Part shown: positions 24,016-33,493 of the stretch, piece by piece | How the letters are laid out: the number at the start of each line of letters is the position of its first letter | Numbering within the stretch: the first letter of the stretch is position 1 | Origin: Mucilaginibacter oryzae | GTDB lineage: Bacteria > Bacteroidota > Bacteroidia > Sphingobacteriales > Sphingobacteriaceae | DNA: 64,000 bases | Direction of reading: 5' to 3' | NCBI RefSeq assembly: GCF_003148845.1 | Contig: NZ_QGHA01000010.1 | Coordinates: 62,001-126,000 of the forward strand | Made by a program: the position numbers and the translations under genes | Notes under the pieces: model-generated | The model's input: the letters and a program-made list of their open reading frames with translations, nothing else | Database searches by the model: none | What the model was told of the DNA's origin: nothing

Positions 24016-26064
24016 ATGAACACCAAAACTCAATCTTTATTAGTAGTGTGCCTCAGCCTGCTTTTTGCGGCCTGCGGGCAGGAAGATAAAACCAAAACTT
24101 ACGAAGCTAACGATGCGGTGGCCCATAACAGGGACACCACGGTAAAACCCGGCGACGATTTTTTTAAATATGCCAACGGTGCCTGGCTTGATAAACACCC
24201 CATACCGGCGGCTTATTCGGCATGGGGAATAGGCAACGTGGTGCAGGAAGAGCTGCGCGACCGTATGAAAAAAATTAATGAAGACGCGCTTAAAGCCAAC
24301 GCCCCCAAGGGCAGCAACACCCAAAAAATAGGCGATTTTTATTTCAGCGGGATGGATACCGTTAGTATCGAAAAAGAGGGCATTACCCCGCTGAAGGATG
24401 AACTGGACAAGATTGATCACATTACCGATATAAAAAGCCTGATTGATGAGTTTGCGCACCTGCACCGTATTGGTGTTGAGCAGCCCATCGGGGTCTACGT
24501 AGGGCAGGACGCGAAAAACAGTGCGAAGATGGTGCTCAGCCTGTATCAGTCGGGCATTGGGCTGCCTAACCGCGATTATTATTTTAACAAGGATGAGCAT
24601 AGCGTAACCATCCGTAACGATTATCAACAAACCCATTTGCCCACCGTATTTAAACTGGCCGGCCTTGATGCCGGGAAAGCAGATGCCGCTACAAAGAAAA
24701 CCTACGCGCTCGAAACTTTCCTGGCCGACAGCAGCCGCAAACTGGAAGATTTGCGCGACCCCTATCATAACTATAATAAAATGACGCTTGCCGGCCTGGG
24801 CAAGCTTGCGCCGGAGATTGACTGGAAAGCCACATTTGAAAAAATGGACTACAAAAATGTGGATACCGTTATTGTAGGCCAGCCGGAATACTACCGCGCG
24901 TTGAACAAAACCCTGAAAACCTACAGTATTGACGATTGGAAAAATTACCTGCGTAAAAACCTGGTATCCGCTTTTAGCGCATATCTCAGCAAGCCTTTTG
25001 ATGAAGAAAACTTCCGGTTTTACAATAAGGTGATTTACGGCAGCACTGCCCAGTTACCCCGCTGGAAACGTGTGCTGGATACCGAAAACGGACTGATGGG
25101 CGAAGTATTGGGCCAGATCTTCGTGAAAGAATATTTCCCCGAAAAAACCAAACAACGCTATGTAAAACTGGTGGAAGAAATGCGTGCCAGCTTTAAGGAG
25201 CATATTGAAAAACTGGACTGGATGAGCCCCGAAACCAAAGAGAAGGCTTACTACAAACTTGCGAAAGTGGTACCTAAAGTTGGCTACCCGGATAAATGGA
25301 AGGATTTTTCAACGCTGGAGATTAACCGCGGCCCTTACGCGCTTAACGTTTTGCGCGGCAACATCTGGTGGCACAACTTCAACGCATCAAAGCTGGGCAA
25401 ACCGGTCGACCGTACCGAGTGGGATATCACCCCGCAAACTTATAACGCTTACTATAACCCATCAAACAACGAGATTGTATTGCCTGCCGGTATTTTCGCC
25501 ATCCCTGGTTTTAAGGATGAAAACATTGATGATGCCGTTATTTACGGTTACGCGGCAGCTTCAACCATCGGCCACGAAATGACGCACGGTTTTGACGACC
25601 AGGGCAGGCAGTTTGATGCCGAAGGCAACCTGAAGGCCTGGTGGAAACCGCAGGATTCGGTGAAGTTTAGTCAGCGCGCGCAGATGCTGATTGACCAGTT
25701 TAACGGGTACAGCGTTTACGGATCGCACGTGAACGGCAAGGCTACCCAGGGCGAAAACATTGCCGATTTGGGCGGGATTGTAATAGGTTTAGACGCCTTT
25801 AAAAAAACACAGCAGTATAAAGAAGGTAAACCAATTAACGGTTTAACGCCATTGCAGCGTTACTTTTTAGGCTACTCGCTGGGCTGGTTAACGCAGGACA
25901 GGAAGGAGGCCCTGTTAAGCCAGATCCTTACCAACGAACATTCGCCGGCCTTTTTACGGGTTAACGGTCCGTTTGCCGATGTACCCGAGTTTTATGAGGC
26001 CTTTCATATTAAACAGGGGGATAAGATGTGGATAGCGCCGGAGAAAAGAGTGAAGATATGGTAA
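24016..26064 (+). CDS. M13 family zinc metallopeptidase (neprilysin/PepO-like), lipoprotein
   Basis: 682 residues. The N-terminus MNTKTQSLLVVCLSLLFAAC is a lipoprotein signal with Cys about residue 20, so the enzyme is anchored in the envelope. The peptidase M13 N-terminal domain starts at VKPGDDFFKYANGAWLD (about 43-59). The zinc site is TIGHEMTHGFDD (HExxH, about 516-527) with the third ligand in GENIADLGG (about 576-584). NAYYNPSNNEIVLPAGI and the C-terminal VNGPFADVPEFYEAF segment are also typical. These enzymes cleave small peptides on the amino side of hydrophobic residues. The gene is monocistronic. Confidence 0.94.
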   Translation: MNTKTQSLLVVCLSLLFAACGQEDKTKTYEANDAVAHNRDTTVKPGDDFFKYANGAWLDKHPIPAAYSAWGIGNVVQEELRDRMKKINEDALKANAPKGSNTQKIGDFYFSGMDTVSIEKEGITPLKDELDKIDHITDIKSLIDEFAHLHRIGVEQPIGVYVGQDAKNSAKMVLSLYQSGIGLPNRDYYFNKDEHSVTIRNDYQQTHLPTVFKLAGLDAGKADAATKKTYALETFLADSSRKLEDLRDPYHNYNKMTLAGLGKLAPEIDWKATFEKMDYKNVDTVIVGQPEYYRALNKTLKTYSIDDWKNYLRKNLVSAFSAYLSKPFDEENFRFYNKVIYGSTAQLPRWKRVLDTENGLMGEVLGQIFVKEYFPEKTKQRYVKLVEEMRASFKEHIEKLDWMSPETKEKAYYKLAKVVPKVGYPDKWKDFSTLEINRGPYALNVLRGNIWWHNFNASKLGKPVDRTEWDITPQTYNAYYNPSNNEIVLPAGIFAIPGFKDENIDDAVIYGYAAASTIGHEMTHGFDDQGRQFDAEGNLKAWWKPQDSVKFSQRAQMLIDQFNGYSVYGSHVNGKATQGENIADLGGIVIGLDAFKKTQQYKEGKPINGLTPLQRYFLGYSLGWLTQDRKEALLSQILTNEHSPAFLRVNGPFADVPEFYEAFHIKQGDKMWIAPEKRVKIW

Positions 26065-26497
26065 ACAAGTAACTGATGACTAAGAATTTAATAGCGCAAT
26101 ATAGAAGGACTCTTTGTTGATTGAACTAATCAGACGCATACTATGTCGAATACAAAAAGCGCAGATTTATAATGTGCTAATGACGTTGGGTTTGACCTTT
26201 AAAATAGAAAAGATATATACCTGGAGTTAGAAAATCAGCAGATAATGGTCTGTATGCGGTAAGAATAAGTTTAAAAGCTATTCTGGGGTTTGCAGTTGTA
26301 TGGCGGAAGGTGTAATTTATTTGTATTGGTTGTAAATATTACGGGTAAATACGGATTTATTAAAGTACGTATTTATACACTATAACAGCGTTTTGGATAC
26401 CGCTTACTTTGTTATTGTTAACAGCAAGCTTGATGAAAACAAACGGCGGACCCGAAAAGCCGGAACAGAGTAGGATCAAACCAAAATAAAAAAAATT
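26065..26497. other. Leader region of the lectin gene
   Basis: 433 bases with no coding frame. It is AT-rich, with TA-rich motifs and a TTACTTTG-like box at 26404-26411 that matches the -7 consensus at 7 of 8 positions but has no TTG at the right distance. I see no clear terminator for the peptidase gene and no structured leader. Confidence 0.4.
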
Positions 26498-26842
26498 ATG
26501 TCGACCTTTAAAGTTAATATACCTGCAGGCCCAATCTGGAATCAACAGGATGCCGAGGTAAAAGCACCTGTAGTTGCAGCTGCTCACCAGGGCAAATGGA
26601 CAGGCCAATGGAGCACCGTAGTGCCAAGCCAAATGAGTGTTATTGAAGTTGAACTGAATGTTCAAAATACAGGCAGCAATGAATTTACAACAAACGTGCT
26701 GGCCGGCCCTATCTGGAGCAATGAGGAAGCCCAGAACATTGGCGCAACCATCGCGGCTTCATACGGCGCTACGTTTACCGGCCAATGGAAAACCATTGTT
26801 CAGGGCGTGATGAGCGTTATTGAAATAAAATATACTTTTTAA
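26498..26842 (+). CDS. Mannan-binding lectin, MVL (Microcystis viridis lectin) type
   Basis: 114 residues made of two tandem copies of one fold. Copy 1 (about 4-53) reads VNIPAGPIWNQQDAE, then QGKWTGQWSTVV and MSVIEVEL; copy 2 (about 66-114) reads VLAGPIWSNEEAQN, then ATFTGQWKTIV and MSVIEIKYTF. The length, the two-repeat layout with a short N-T-G linker and the GPIW / FTGQW / MSVIE motifs match MVL, a cyanobacterial lectin that binds the Man/GlcNAc core of high-mannose N-glycans. No signal peptide is present, so it is cytosolic or released by an unknown route. It stands alone between convergent neighbours. The ligand here is inferred from the family. Confidence 0.9.
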   Translation: MSTFKVNIPAGPIWNQQDAEVKAPVVAAAHQGKWTGQWSTVVPSQMSVIEVELNVQNTGSNEFTTNVLAGPIWSNEEAQNIGATIAASYGATFTGQWKTIVQGVMSVIEIKYTF

Positions 26843-26870
26843 TACGTTGCCAAGGCGTTTAAAAATGACA

Positions 26871-26907
26871 AATGCCCCGGGGAGTGACCAACTCGCCCCG
26901 GGGCATT
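26871..26907. terminator. Bidirectional terminator between lectin and SDR genes
   Basis: AATGCCCCGGGG (26871-26882) and CCCCGGGGCATT (26896-26907) form a perfect 12-bp GC-rich stem with a 13-base loop. It sits between convergent genes; the T-rich flank is on the minus strand. Confidence 0.75.
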
Positions 26908-26915
26908 GCTGTAAA

Positions 26916-27680
26916 TTATACCAGCATCCCGCCCGATACCTCGATACGCTGTCCGTTAACCCAGCGCGCATCTTCAGTACATAAAAAGGCTACCACGCCG
27001 CCAATATCTTCGGCTACGCCGGGGCGGCCCAGGGCGGTCATACTGCTTACCATTTTTTGCAGGTTTTCGTTGTTACGCAGGTGGCCTCCGCCAAAATCGG
27101 TAAGCACCGCGCCCGGGGCAACCGTATTTGCCCGGATGCCTTTTTCGCCCAGTTCTTTAGCCAGGTAGCGGGTAAACACCTCAACCGCGCCTTTTAATGA
27201 AGCATAAACCGACGAATTGGGTACGCTTACACGGGTTAAGCCTGATGAGATGTTAACAATGCCGCCTCCGTTATTCAAAACCGGCAACAGTTTTTGGGTT
27301 AAAAAGTAAACACCTTTAAAATGGATATTGAGTAACTCATCAAACGTTTCTTCGGTAACATCGACAATGGGAGTATAGCCGCCTATGCCCGCGTTGTTAA
27401 TCAGGTAATCGATATGATCGGTTTCAAAAGTACTTTTTAATATTTCCTGCAATTGAGCGGCGAAGGTGGTAAAGCTTTTTAAATCGCCTACATTTAATTG
27501 CAGTGCGGCTGCTTTTTGACCGCTTTTGTTAATTGCTGCCACTACCTCTTCCGCGTCGGCTTGCCGGTTATTGTAAGTAATTACCACATCCAGACCTTTT
27601 TTGGCCAGGCTTAAGGCCATATCCTTACCCAGGCCGCGGCTGCCGCCGGTTACCAGGGCTATTTTATTTTTAGTTTCCAT
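26916..27680 (-). CDS. SDR family NAD(P)-dependent oxidoreductase
   Basis: 254 residues, classical short-chain dehydrogenase. Cofactor motif TGGSRGLG (about 11-18), NNAG (about 93-96), catalytic Ser in VNISSG, YASLK catalytic Tyr/Lys (about 160-164), and the C-terminal DARWVNGQRIEVSGGMLV segment that is typical of the FabG-like branch. TYNNRQADAEE after the second strand is compatible with NADP preference. The substrate cannot be predicted. The gene is monocistronic and convergent with the lectin gene. Confidence 0.9.
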   Translation of the reverse strand: METKNKIALVTGGSRGLGKDMALSLAKKGLDVVITYNNRQADAEEVVAAINKSGQKAAALQLNVGDLKSFTTFAAQLQEILKSTFETDHIDYLINNAGIGGYTPIVDVTEETFDELLNIHFKGVYFLTQKLLPVLNNGGGIVNISSGLTRVSVPNSSVYASLKGAVEVFTRYLAKELGEKGIRANTVAPGAVLTDFGGGHLRNNENLQKMVSSMTALGRPGVAEDIGGVVAFLCTEDARWVNGQRIEVSGGMLV

Positions 27681-27998
27681 CTGTTGTCTTTTTATTTTTA
27701 TACAAAGATGGGGTGGATTAGATTGCGGCTGTTTGTAAATATCAATCGGTTGTTTATCAAATTCAAATAATGCGGAGAGCGGCAGAAATTGTTAAAGCAG
27801 GTGTCAAAATTGATATTACTCTTGCGCTCATCTATGATGAGTGCTTAACATGGGTTCACGTTTGTAACGTGAGCCTATATGCTAAAACGCGTTACAAACG
27901 CGAAACCATGTTAAGCGCTCGTTACAAACAAGCGCCAGGTTTTGGCCTTGAGCACTCGTTGCAAACGAGCGCAAGCTATCGATACAGCCTGAATCAAT
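27681..27998. other. Spacer between SDR and TonB-dependent receptor genes
   Basis: 318 bases without a gene. About half of it is the TTGCGCTC palindrome (27822-27974). The remainder holds the SDR leader, with an incomplete -7 box (CATCTTTG on the minus strand) near 27704-27711. Confidence 0.5.
27822..27974. repeat. TTGCGCTC-bounded palindrome (copy 2, extended)
   Basis: 153 bases with the same ends as 9208-9312. The left arm begins TTGCGCTCATCTATGATGAG and continues TGCTTAACATGGG. An inner right arm has CCATGTTAAGCGCTCGTTAC, and a further outer half ends CTCGTTGCAAACGAGCGCAA. The extra outer half makes it longer than copy 1, as if a partial unit had been duplicated. Confidence 0.75.
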
Positions 27999-30392
27999 TT
28001 AAAACTTAACACTTACGCTCAACGTGCCGCGCGTAGGGTTTTGCGGCGCCAACCTGAAACTCCAGTATTTTTCGTTGGTCAGGTTATCCAGCTTAAAGCC
28101 GAGGCGGTACTTAGGCTGATCGTAAAACACAGTAGCATCAACGGTAGTGTAGGATGGTATGGTGAATTTGAATGTTTTGGTATTGGTTTGGTACGAATCG
28201 CTGCCGTAATTACCCCCTACACCAACACCAAGCCCTTGCACCGCGCCGTGGGTAATGCGGTAGCTCATCCACAAATTGGCTAAACGTGCCGGGCCCGAGT
28301 TGGCCGGGCGTAAACCTACAATTGAGGCATCGCCGTTGGTTATTTTACTGTTGTTGTAGGCAAAACCGGCTATAATATTAAAACCGCTGAAAGGATTGGC
28401 AATTAACTCGGCTTCAAAACCTTTGCTTAACTGTGTACCTGCCTGGATGTTGAAAGCCGGGTGGTCAGGGTCAACCATCGTGGTATTAGTTACCGAAATA
28501 TCGTAATAACTCAATGTCGAGCTTATTTTATGGTCCCAGGCATCAATTTTCACGCCAGCTTCCCATTGATTGGCATATTGCGGTTTAAAGGGCGTGTTAT
28601 CAAAACTGCTGCCGGTAACGTTGTTTAAACCGTTCATATAATTGCCAAACAGCGATACCTGGTCTTTAACAAGCTGGTAAACCAAACCAAATTTAGGCGA
28701 CCATGCCGTTTGACTGAAGTTGCCCGTAGTTTTACCATCGGCTGGGGTGTAGGCACCTTTGTTTACAAACCTGTCGATACGGATGCTTGCCATGGCGTTT
28801 AGCCTGTCGGTGATATTAAATACATCAGATACATAGGCCGCGTACGAACTTTGGTTGTTTTGCACGTAATCGCCGGGCTTTGGCGCGGCAGCGCTTACCA
28901 GTGCAGATACTTTATCGGCCGTAAAGCTGTTGTAAGCGGCTCCGGGCTTGAGATAGTTTATAGCCGGCAAACTTACTGTTACGTTTGTATTGTTGCTTTT
29001 TTGATTATAATACTCCATGCCGGCAACTATGCGGTTACGGAAACGGCCAATTTTAAAATCACCTATAAAGTTTTGCTGAACGTTGGTAATGTAATAAGGA
29101 TAATCTTCCTGGGTAACCTGGCGTTTCATAGCGGTATCGGCAAGGGTAAAAGCAGTAACCATACCTTTTGTAGTGGAAAAGGTTTTGTTGAACATGGTTT
29201 GCGATTTCCAGCTCCCGGATATCTTATAGTTTACCAGCAAGTAAAGGTCGATCTGGCGGCTCAGGTAATCCACACTGTTATTGGCAAATGAGCGTTTGTA
29301 ATCAATACCCAGGTCTTTAACATTATAAATTTTGCCCTTGGTATCCGGAGCAAGCCTGTAGGCCGATGTGGCGTTCGAATTGCCTATTTCGGCATCAATG
29401 TCAACCGTGAGGCGGTCGTTAACATGGTAGGTGATACTTGGAGCCACAAACACGCCACGATTAAAACCAGCATCCTGAAAGCTATGTTCGTTATGGAGGG
29501 CGGCATTAACACGGAAAAGTACAGTTTTATCCTTATTTAAAGGCACATTAACATCGGCAGTAAGGCGGTTAAGATCAAAGCTGCCGGTTTGGTAGGCTAT
29601 TTCGGTACGCGGGGTTTCATTGGGCTGCTTGGTAACCCGGTTAAATAAACCGCCAAACGAGGCCAGGCTGCTGTTGTAAAGCGTACCGGTAGGCCCTTTT
29701 ATTGCCTCTATCTTTTCGATATCGGCGGGATCAATGCTGTTAAAATTATAACCGGCCACGCTGTTGCGGATAAAGTTGCCGGTAACAAACCCGCGCGACA
29801 ACAGGGTTGTGCGGCCATTATTGTAAACCAGCGGTACGCCCGTGCCGGGGATATTTTTAAACCCATCCGCATAGCTGGTAACCACCTGCTCTTTCATCAG
29901 CTCGCTGGTAACAACGCTGTAAACCTGTGGGTTTTCAAGGTTTTTAAGGGGAAGGCGGGCCACATCTTCAGTTTCCTTTTTCAAGAATTTATTGTGTTTG
30001 GCGCTTTTAACATAAACTTCTTCCAGGTCTTTAGCGCCTTCGGTTAGCACAAAATGTACGTAGGCGGTTTCGCCGGCAGCAACGGTTACCTGTTTGGTTT
30101 GGGTTTGCAGGCCGATATAACTTGCTGTAATAGTATAGGTGCCTGCCGCGACATTTTTAATAGTGAAATGCCCTGTTTGGCCTGCGGTAGCGCCCAATGG
30201 CGTACCGGTTAAAACAATATTTACAAACTCGGCCGGTTTGCCGTCGGATGTTTTGACGGTGCCTTTGATGGTGCCGGGAGCGGTTTGCGCTGCGGCGCTA
30301 AGCGCAAAGAATAAAACCGGCGTAATTGCCAGAAGCAAAAGTTTAAATGAAATACGGAAGATGAACTTAACGGGGGTAAATACAAGCTGCAT
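27999..30392 (-). CDS. TonB-dependent siderophore-type receptor
   Basis: 797 residues. A signal peptide (about 1-36) is followed by a carboxypeptidase-regulatory-like domain (GTIKGTVKTSDGKPAEFVNI, about 40-115), a plug domain (about 150-255, with DPADIEKIEAIKGPTGTLYN and GGLFNRVTK) and a 22-strand-type barrel ending in the outer-membrane signature VSVKF with terminal Phe. The plug lacks an obvious TonB box in the linker but the family layout is complete. FhuA/FecA-like receptors import ferric siderophores. No SusD-like partner or FecR/sigma pair adjoins it, which fits siderophore rather than polysaccharide uptake. The substrate is unknown. Confidence 0.92.
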   Translation of the reverse strand: MQLVFTPVKFIFRISFKLLLLAITPVLFFALSAAAQTAPGTIKGTVKTSDGKPAEFVNIVLTGTPLGATAGQTGHFTIKNVAAGTYTITASYIGLQTQTKQVTVAAGETAYVHFVLTEGAKDLEEVYVKSAKHNKFLKKETEDVARLPLKNLENPQVYSVVTSELMKEQVVTSYADGFKNIPGTGVPLVYNNGRTTLLSRGFVTGNFIRNSVAGYNFNSIDPADIEKIEAIKGPTGTLYNSSLASFGGLFNRVTKQPNETPRTEIAYQTGSFDLNRLTADVNVPLNKDKTVLFRVNAALHNEHSFQDAGFNRGVFVAPSITYHVNDRLTVDIDAEIGNSNATSAYRLAPDTKGKIYNVKDLGIDYKRSFANNSVDYLSRQIDLYLLVNYKISGSWKSQTMFNKTFSTTKGMVTAFTLADTAMKRQVTQEDYPYYITNVQQNFIGDFKIGRFRNRIVAGMEYYNQKSNNTNVTVSLPAINYLKPGAAYNSFTADKVSALVSAAAPKPGDYVQNNQSSYAAYVSDVFNITDRLNAMASIRIDRFVNKGAYTPADGKTTGNFSQTAWSPKFGLVYQLVKDQVSLFGNYMNGLNNVTGSSFDNTPFKPQYANQWEAGVKIDAWDHKISSTLSYYDISVTNTTMVDPDHPAFNIQAGTQLSKGFEAELIANPFSGFNIIAGFAYNNSKITNGDASIVGLRPANSGPARLANLWMSYRITHGAVQGLGVGVGGNYGSDSYQTNTKTFKFTIPSYTTVDATVFYDQPKYRLGFKLDNLTNEKYWSFRLAPQNPTRGTLSVSVKF

Positions 30393-30684
30393 AATTTATT
30401 CAATAGCTAAATACAAAGGATTTTACCTGTTTGATGGGTTACCAACAGTTTGGATCCCGGTAAAAAATCGCACGAAGTTATGTTTATTTAGATTAATTAC
30501 AAATAAAAAGAGGGCTTATGCTGAAAAAGCATAGCATTTTGCTCATGTTAGTAATTACGGAGATAAGTGCTGCTTTGAGGCTGCATTGCTTTTGCAACTG
30601 ATTACCGGCACCTAATTTTACACAACGCCCACCAAATTTCGGCAAGCATTTTCTACCTTGCGTGCAGGTAAATAACAACGTCCT

Positions 30685-31248
30685 ATGGATTTCGAAACCT
30701 ATCAGCAGTTATTTTTCGATACGCTCAACAGCCCGGCTCCTGCGCCGCCTTATGATAATCCTGATTATTTGAATTACACCCGTTTAAACTGGTCGCGACA
30801 GCAGCGGTGGTTAAAGGTTGGGGTATTGAACACCGAACTGACCGACGTGATTGAAAATATGGTTAACGAGCAGCGCTGGACGGTGATTACCGAGCTTTGG
30901 TGCGGAGATGCCTCGCATACCATACCTTTTATACATCGCCTGTCTGAATTAAATCCGCTTATCAAAGTGGATTACCAGCTGCGCGATAGTCCACCGTTTT
31001 TGATCGGGCAGTATTTAACTGACGGTTCAAAGTCGATACCCAAACTTATTATTGCCGATAGTAACCATACCGATCTGGCTGTTTGGGGGCCGCGCCCTGC
31101 CGCATGCCAGGAATTGTTTCTGCAAATGGTTAAAGACCATGTAGATATGGCCGAGAAAAAGATAGTACTGCAAAAATGGTACAATGAAGATAAGGGCGAA
31201 AGCTTTCAGCGCGAGTTACTGGCGATATTGAAGGGCTTGCCGCTTTAA
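30685..31248 (+). CDS. Thioredoxin-family protein with a single active-site cysteine
   Basis: 187 residues. A helical N-terminal third precedes a thioredoxin-like core: TVITELWCGDASHTIPFIHR (about 66-85), then strands and the cis-Pro region SIPKLIIADSN. The usual CxxC is replaced by Cys-Gly-Asp-Ala, so only one cysteine remains; this is the normal state of the Thioredoxin_9 group in Bacteroidota (WCGDAAQ type). It is therefore unlikely to act as a simple dithiol reductase. It precedes the VOC gene by about 30 bases on the same strand, so the two may be cotranscribed. Confidence 0.85.
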   Translation: MDFETYQQLFFDTLNSPAPAPPYDNPDYLNYTRLNWSRQQRWLKVGVLNTELTDVIENMVNEQRWTVITELWCGDASHTIPFIHRLSELNPLIKVDYQLRDSPPFLIGQYLTDGSKSIPKLIIADSNHTDLAVWGPRPAACQELFLQMVKDHVDMAEKKIVLQKWYNEDKGESFQRELLAILKGLPL

Positions 31249-31280
31249 ACTATAACAGCCGTTTTACGGTGTGTTCACCC

Positions 31281-31670
31281 ATGAAACAATCCATCGTCCA
31301 TATAGCCCTTTTAGTTAAAGACTATGACGAAGCCCTGAGTTTTTACGTAGAAAAACTCAAGTTCGACATTGTGGAGGATACTCCACTGTCGGATACGAAG
31401 CGTTGGGTACTCATCAAACCTCCCGGCTCTTCGGGATGCAATTTATTATTGGCAAAAGCGGCAACTGAACAACAGTTGCAGTGGGTAGGCAACCAAACCG
31501 GGGGCCGGGTTTTCCTGTTTTTGGAAACCGATGATTTTTATCGTGATTATAACCGGATGTTAGCCCAAAATGTACTGTTTGCGCGTGATCCCGTAGCAGA
31601 AAGCTATGGTATTGTTGCCGTTTTCCAGGATCTGTATGGAAACTTATGGGACCTGATTCAACGCAGTTAA
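31281..31670 (+). CDS. VOC (glyoxalase/bleomycin resistance) family protein
   Basis: 129 residues from ATG 31281; a GTG four codons upstream also opens the frame. The beta-alpha-beta-beta-beta fold pattern is clear: IVHIALLVKDYDEALSFYVE (about 5-24), RWVLIKPPG, and a second half with FLETDDFYRDYNRML and VFQDLYGNLWDLIQ with a metal-ligand-like glutamate position occupied differently. Family members bind metal and act on small molecules. The specific reaction is unknown. It is likely cotranscribed with the thioredoxin-like gene. Confidence 0.85.
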   Translation: MKQSIVHIALLVKDYDEALSFYVEKLKFDIVEDTPLSDTKRWVLIKPPGSSGCNLLLAKAATEQQLQWVGNQTGGRVFLFLETDDFYRDYNRMLAQNVLFARDPVAESYGIVAVFQDLYGNLWDLIQRS

Positions 31671-31744
31671 TAACATTCCTGCCCTGAAAGCTCTCTGTTT
31701 TTAAGATATATAATCGGGCGATTTTCGCACGTTGTAATTTAAGC

Positions 31745-33493
31745 TTAATCAAGTTTACTTAACTCATCCATCATCGCCCGTCGGCGGGCGTATTTTAATT
31801 TAAAGTTCCTTACGAGATCCATAATCGGATTACAGGCAACAGGAATATCACTTTTGATGGTCTGCAAAAGGTTAACTAGGTTTGCATAACCATTACGGTC
31901 GGTAGTATGATCGGCGTAACTCTCGAGTGCCGGGAGATACAGCGCTGTTAGCTCGGCCGGATAATGAGGGTGAAGATACTTATGATATTTCATAAGCGTA
32001 TTCAGGTTGCCTTCATCTTTTACCAGGTTAAAAAGCCTGTTCCAATATTTTTCCTCAATATAAATTTGGCCAAGTGCGGCCAGCAACATGGAATTAAGTG
32101 AGCTCCAGCTGCTTTTTTTAAATGCTTTAGTAGTATCGCTTATAATTTCTTTTATCAAAGCTTCCACAACTTCCGGCAATTCGTCCGGTGTGTGTGTTGC
32201 CTTCCAGCAGTTATAATATTCCCGGTTAAATGAATTGTCCAGGGCAAATTCTTTGTAGAGCATTCTCGAAGTCATTACATCGTTCTCCAGCACTGCTATC
32301 CGCAGCAATTCTTTTTTCCATTGACTAACGGTGCCCGGATGTTTTTTTGCTTCTGCGATTTTAATACCTTCTGCTATTAATTTTTTAGCTTTATCAAAAT
32401 CATGGGCGGCAATTGCTTCATTAACCTTCGCCTGCCTCAGCGATTGGATATCAAGGTTCTCTTCAATAAGTGCATTGGCAGCTAATGATTGGCCGGTTCG
32501 TTTTAAAAAATCTATTTTAATATGAACATACCGTCGACGCCGATACTCATAAATATCATCGACTGAAGCCGCTATTTTAGCATCAACAAAATGTAATAAC
32601 ACATCCTCGCTGTTTAGTTCTGAAGCCAGGTTTTCAAAAAGCTCAAACAAATCGTACCCACAATCAAGATCAAAATAAATGTCGTTTTGAAGCTCTTTCT
32701 TCAGAAAATCAAATAACTGCATTTTAGTGCCGACAGGCAGATTATCATTATCAGCTATCTCATGTATCAGCTCTATCAAATCGGAAATGCGTTCGCTAAC
32801 AGCTCCGCTCGAATCGTCGATATACGCAAACATGTCGGCAACCTCTGTCAGTAATATGGATGTCATGGCAAAAGCATCATTCAATTTGTTTTTTTGTATC
32901 AAATGCCGCGCATCCTCAATTAACTTATCAATTTCCCTACCCATTAGCCTGGCCGATTGATAGTCGATATAACCAGCCGAACCAAACTTTTTAAACGTTC
33001 TTTGTACCAACTGTACATATTTTTGGCCGGTATCTGCACTATCGTCCTTATCGGCAAAAAACAGTTCGAAAGCTGCTTTAAAATTCTTGTCTTTTTTGGC
33101 CAATTGATTCACAAAGCCCCGGTATTCATCAATGCTTATTTTATTAATTAAGGCCTGGAAATTGTTTTCGGCGGCTTCTTTTTGAGTTACAGGTTTTTGG
33201 TGTTTTACTTCATCGCGCAACTGAAAAAATACAGCTACAACATGCTTACAGATGTCACCATCAAAAGGACAATCGCAAAAATAGTTGGTGATCTGGTAAT
33301 CGGGGGTTAAAGTTACCGTTACTTCATAATCATCGGTACCTTCCACTTCGGCCGTCCATGTGCCTTCGTCTTCCTCAAGGTTTATTATCGCCCCGCTATT
33401 ATAATAGCCTTTGCCACGTTGAAGTATGGTGGCGTTAATCCGATGGTCAAAATTATAGATGGTAAACTTATCGTTATTTTCAACTGTTTTCAC
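31745..33493 (-). CDS. SWIM zinc-finger domain protein
   Basis: 582 residues. The SWIM motif lies near the N-terminus, YFCDCPFDGDICKHVVAVFF (about 72-91), that is CxC...CxH, a zinc-binding module used for DNA or protein contacts. The rest is mostly alpha-helical repeat-like sequence with no enzyme motif. The only usable start is GTG at 33493, because a stop lies six codons upstream and no ATG follows before the SWIM motif. Its partner SNF2 helicase, common in such systems, is not adjacent. The function is unknown. Confidence 0.85.
   Translation of the reverse strand: MKTVENNDKFTIYNFDHRINATILQRGKGYYNSGAIINLEEDEGTWTAEVEGTDDYEVTVTLTPDYQITNYFCDCPFDGDICKHVVAVFFQLRDEVKHQKPVTQKEAAENNFQALINKISIDEYRGFVNQLAKKDKNFKAAFELFFADKDDSADTGQKYVQLVQRTFKKFGSAGYIDYQSARLMGREIDKLIEDARHLIQKNKLNDAFAMTSILLTEVADMFAYIDDSSGAVSERISDLIELIHEIADNDNLPVGTKMQLFDFLKKELQNDIYFDLDCGYDLFELFENLASELNSEDVLLHFVDAKIAASVDDIYEYRRRRYVHIKIDFLKRTGQSLAANALIEENLDIQSLRQAKVNEAIAAHDFDKAKKLIAEGIKIAEAKKHPGTVSQWKKELLRIAVLENDVMTSRMLYKEFALDNSFNREYYNCWKATHTPDELPEVVEALIKEIISDTTKAFKKSSWSSLNSMLLAALGQIYIEEKYWNRLFNLVKDEGNLNTLMKYHKYLHPHYPAELTALYLPALESYADHTTDRNGYANLVNLLQTIKSDIPVACNPIMDLVRNFKLKYARRRAMMDELSKLD

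Noticed and set aside
24040..24768. 242-codon minus-strand frame opposite the M13 peptidase gene
   Set aside because: It overlaps the conserved peptidase frame, which carries a full lipoprotein signal and all catalytic motifs; antisense long frames are common in GC-balanced genes.
27681..27821. Riboswitch or iron-responsive leader near the TonB-dependent receptor
   Set aside because: The palindrome at 27822-27974 is downstream of the receptor stop, not in its leader, and no conserved riboswitch core or clear Fur box was recognised at 30393-30500.
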